Shown: piece by piece, positions 58,818-60,599 of the stretch | Layout: every line of letters starts with the position of its first letter | Numbering within the stretch: position 1 is the first letter of the stretch | Source: Ruminococcus sp. | GTDB lineage: Bacteria; Bacillota; Clostridia; Oscillospirales; Ruminococcaceae | NCBI GenBank assembly: GCA_017470535.1 | Contig: JAFUYP010000011.1 | Location: 1 to 60,599, forward strand | Length of the DNA stretch: 60,599 nt | Direction of reading: 5' to 3' | Translations under genes and position numbers: made by a program | The notes under the pieces: model-generated | Seen by the model: the letters and a program-made list of their open reading frames with translations, nothing else | Databases searched by the model: none | What the model was told of the DNA's origin: nothing

Positions 58818-60599
58818 ATGTTAAAAAAGGTTTTTTCCGCAGCGTTGTCCGCAGTGCTGGCTTTTGGCATGGCGGCGTCCTTGCCGGAGAGCGAAACAGT
58901 TCATGCAGAAGATGAACTCTCGAAAACTGACCTGAGCTTTCATGCAGGGCTATTCTTTCAGACATCAGACTGGATAGGCAGGAATGAACTCGACAGCGGC
59001 GAGGGTTATGGCATTTTCCCGTCAAAATCAGTATATATTCATGGGAACCAAAACATTGATACTGATGTTGATTTTACAGATGTCTATGTAGACGGACCCG
59101 GACATTATAGCATATCCATGAATCAGGTCTCAGGTATCGTAGACATTAGTACGGATACAGAAGAAGACATGACCGGCAGAGAATGGTCTTTATGCGGTAA
59201 TGACGATTATACCGGTGAGCCCAGAACTTTCACAATGATCGGCATTGCTACCGATCTGGAAGACTGTACATTTGATGAAGACTGGGATGCCGGCAGTTAT
59301 ACGATCTATTATAATGACAAACCACTTGTTTTTAAAAATGTAAAGCTGACGATAGGGGATAAGGAGTATAATTCCTATAAGACAGTGTATCATCAATACA
59401 ATTGGCCTGATGAGTCTCCGATCATGAATATTTCATTGGTCAACACTTACTCAAGCACAAGAGAAATGTATGCAATTGATGACCCTGCCATGCCGTCACC
59501 CGGTGACAAGATAACTATTGATTTTGATATTGAGTATGATGCTCACACTCATAATTATGTATCATCGGTAGCGACTGAACCTACCTGCACAAAACCTGGC
59601 GTAATGGAGTACAACTGCGAATGCGGTGCCGGCTACACAGAAACAATTCCTGCAACAGGTCACAGCTACAAGTCAGAAGTTATAGCTCCTACTTGCACAG
59701 AAAATGGCTATACACTCCATACCTGCACGGTATGCGGTGACAGCTACAAGGATAATGAAACCGAAGCAACAGGTCACAGTTACAAGTCAGAAGTCATAGC
59801 TCCTACTTGCACAGAAAATGGCTACACACTCCATACCTGCACGGTATGCGGTGACAGCTACAAGGATTCTGAAACAAAGGCAAAGGGTCACACCTACACC
59901 TCCAAAATCACAAAAGCAGCCACCTGCAAAGAAGACGGCGTAAAGACATACACCTGCTCATGCGGTGACACCTACACCGAAACTATCGCTAAGACCGCTC
60001 ACAAATACACAACAAAAGTCGTCGCCCCCACCTACACCGCACAGGGCTACACCCTCCACACCTGCTCAGTCTGCGGCACAAGCTACAAGGACAACTACAA
60101 GGCTAAACTGACAAGAACAAGTATCGCAAAAGCAGCCGTAACAGGCATATCCAATAAAGTCTACACCGGCAAGTCTATCGCTCCTGCTCCGGTAGTCAAG
60201 CTCGGCACAAAGACCCTCAAAAAAGGCACTGACTACACCGTAACTTACAAGAACAATAAGAACGTCGGCAAGGCAACAGTCACTATCACCGGCAAGGGTG
60301 CATACACAGGCAAGATAACAAAGACTTTCAAGATAAACCCCAAGGCTACGAGCATAACCAAGCTCACCAGCCCCAAGAAAAAGCAGCTCAAAGCTACATT
60401 CAAGAAAGTTTCAGGCGTGACCGGCTATCAGGTCGTTTACTCGACTTCTAAAAAGTTTACCAAAGCGACCACAAAGACTGCAACAGTGAAAACCACAAGC
60501 AAAACAGTCAAGTCGCTCAAAAAGGGCAAGACCTATTACGTTAAAGTTCGTACATTCAAGACCGTTGGCGGCGTTAAGTATTACGGCGCATATTCTGCG
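58818..60599 (+). CDS. Large secreted repeat protein, 3' end beyond window
   Basis: 594 codons from ATG 58818 (GGAGGTAG upstream) to the window edge with no stop. A signal peptide (VFSAALSAVLAFGMAASLPE) is followed by a beta-rich domain with no named motif (about residues 35-240). Four or five repeats of about 38 residues follow, of the form GHSYKSEVIAPTCTENGYT then HTCTVCGDSYKD, with paired Cys. Then comes an Ig-like and an Fn3-like unit close to those at the end of the 55764 protein. It is probably a surface or adhesion protein. Confidence 0.82.
   Translation, partial: MLKKVFSAALSAVLAFGMAASLPESETVHAEDELSKTDLSFHAGLFFQTSDWIGRNELDSGEGYGIFPSKSVYIHGNQNIDTDVDFTDVYVDGPGHYSISMNQVSGIVDISTDTEEDMTGREWSLCGNDDYTGEPRTFTMIGIATDLEDCTFDEDWDAGSYTIYYNDKPLVFKNVKLTIGDKEYNSYKTVYHQYNWPDESPIMNISLVNTYSSTREMYAIDDPAMPSPGDKITIDFDIEYDAHTHNYVSSVATEPTCTKPGVMEYNCECGAGYTETIPATGHSYKSEVIAPTCTENGYTLHTCTVCGDSYKDNETEATGHSYKSEVIAPTCTENGYTLHTCTVCGDSYKDSETKAKGHTYTSKITKAATCKEDGVKTYTCSCGDTYTETIAKTAHKYTTKVVAPTYTAQGYTLHTCSVCGTSYKDNYKAKLTRTSIAKAAVTGISNKVYTGKSIAPAPVVKLGTKTLKKGTDYTVTYKNNKNVGKATVTITGKGAYTGKITKTFKINPKATSITKLTSPKKKQLKATFKKVSGVTGYQVVYSTSKKFTKATTKTATVKTTSKTVKSLKKGKTYYVKVRTFKTVGGVKYYGAYSA
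59653..59880 (+). repeat. Tandem 114-bp DNA repeats in the surface protein gene
   Basis: Units 59653-59766 and 59767-59880 are nearly identical at DNA level (few mismatches, mostly near the 3' end of the unit) and encode 38 residues each. More diverged units flank them. Confidence 0.85.

Overview
The window looks like chromosomal DNA of a spore-forming, low-to-moderate GC Clostridium-class bacterium, most like Ruminococcus / Oscillospiraceae. The reasons are the sipL-spoIVA pair and small spore-coat-like genes, several BspA-type leucine-rich-repeat surface proteins, Clostridia-type FeoA/FeoB with a Cys-rich partner, strong Shine-Dalgarno sites throughout, and very regular TTGACA-17-TATAAT promoters. 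The genus is an inference. No phage, plasmid, transposase or CRISPR array was seen.

Layout. 1-5.5 kb: a remnant of a small inverted-repeat element, then a thioesterase-ahcY operon, a membrane-protein/Bax-inhibitor/endonuclease III operon, three small genes on the minus strand and a phosphodiesterase. 5.6-8.3 kb: acetyltransferase, iron-type alcohol dehydrogenase and a convergent LysR regulator. 8.6-12.2 kb is a gene graveyard: aldo/keto reductase, SDR, LysR, radical SAM, membrane-protein and TetR fragments lie around two intact genes (a radical SAM protein and a TetR regulator). 12.2-17.2 kb: an XRE regulator, a GNAT enzyme and a heterodimeric ABC exporter-fold transporter whose upstream operator is nearly identical to the one in front of the feo iron-transport operon at 36.9 kb. 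17.5-20.5 kb: an AT-rich accessory island with three immunity-like hypothetical genes, a Fic relic, a duplicated two-hairpin element, a candidate small RNA and tRNA-Arg.

20.6-35.9 kb: a BspA-type surface protein, a PrsA/SurA-like lipoprotein, a stand-alone PTS enzyme I N-terminal-like protein, sipL-spoIVA (spore coat basement layer), an ECF sigma factor with its membrane partner, a MutS-related ATPase that appears to start at ATT, a GGDEF protein, pyridoxamine kinase, trmL, a DegV protein and two small spore-coat-like genes. 36-42.3 kb: an autoregulated TetR gene, the feo operon, a complete 182-bp MITE-like element, pgk and a membrane/TPR-like protein.

42.4-60.6 kb: a lipoprotein / response regulator / histidine kinase operon running into a DUF1385 protein and prmC, then recA-recX, tRNA-Thr, a type IIA topoisomerase B subunit and A subunit separated by a membrane-protein gene, a second BspA-type protein, a zinc-ribbon membrane protein, and the start of a large repeat-containing surface protein that runs off the window.

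The most interesting points are the shared iron-transport operator, the enzyme I-like half protein, the two non-canonical start codons (ATT and ATA), the duplicated hairpin element beside a possible small RNA, the two MITE copies, and the run of in-frame-deleted oxidoreductase relics.
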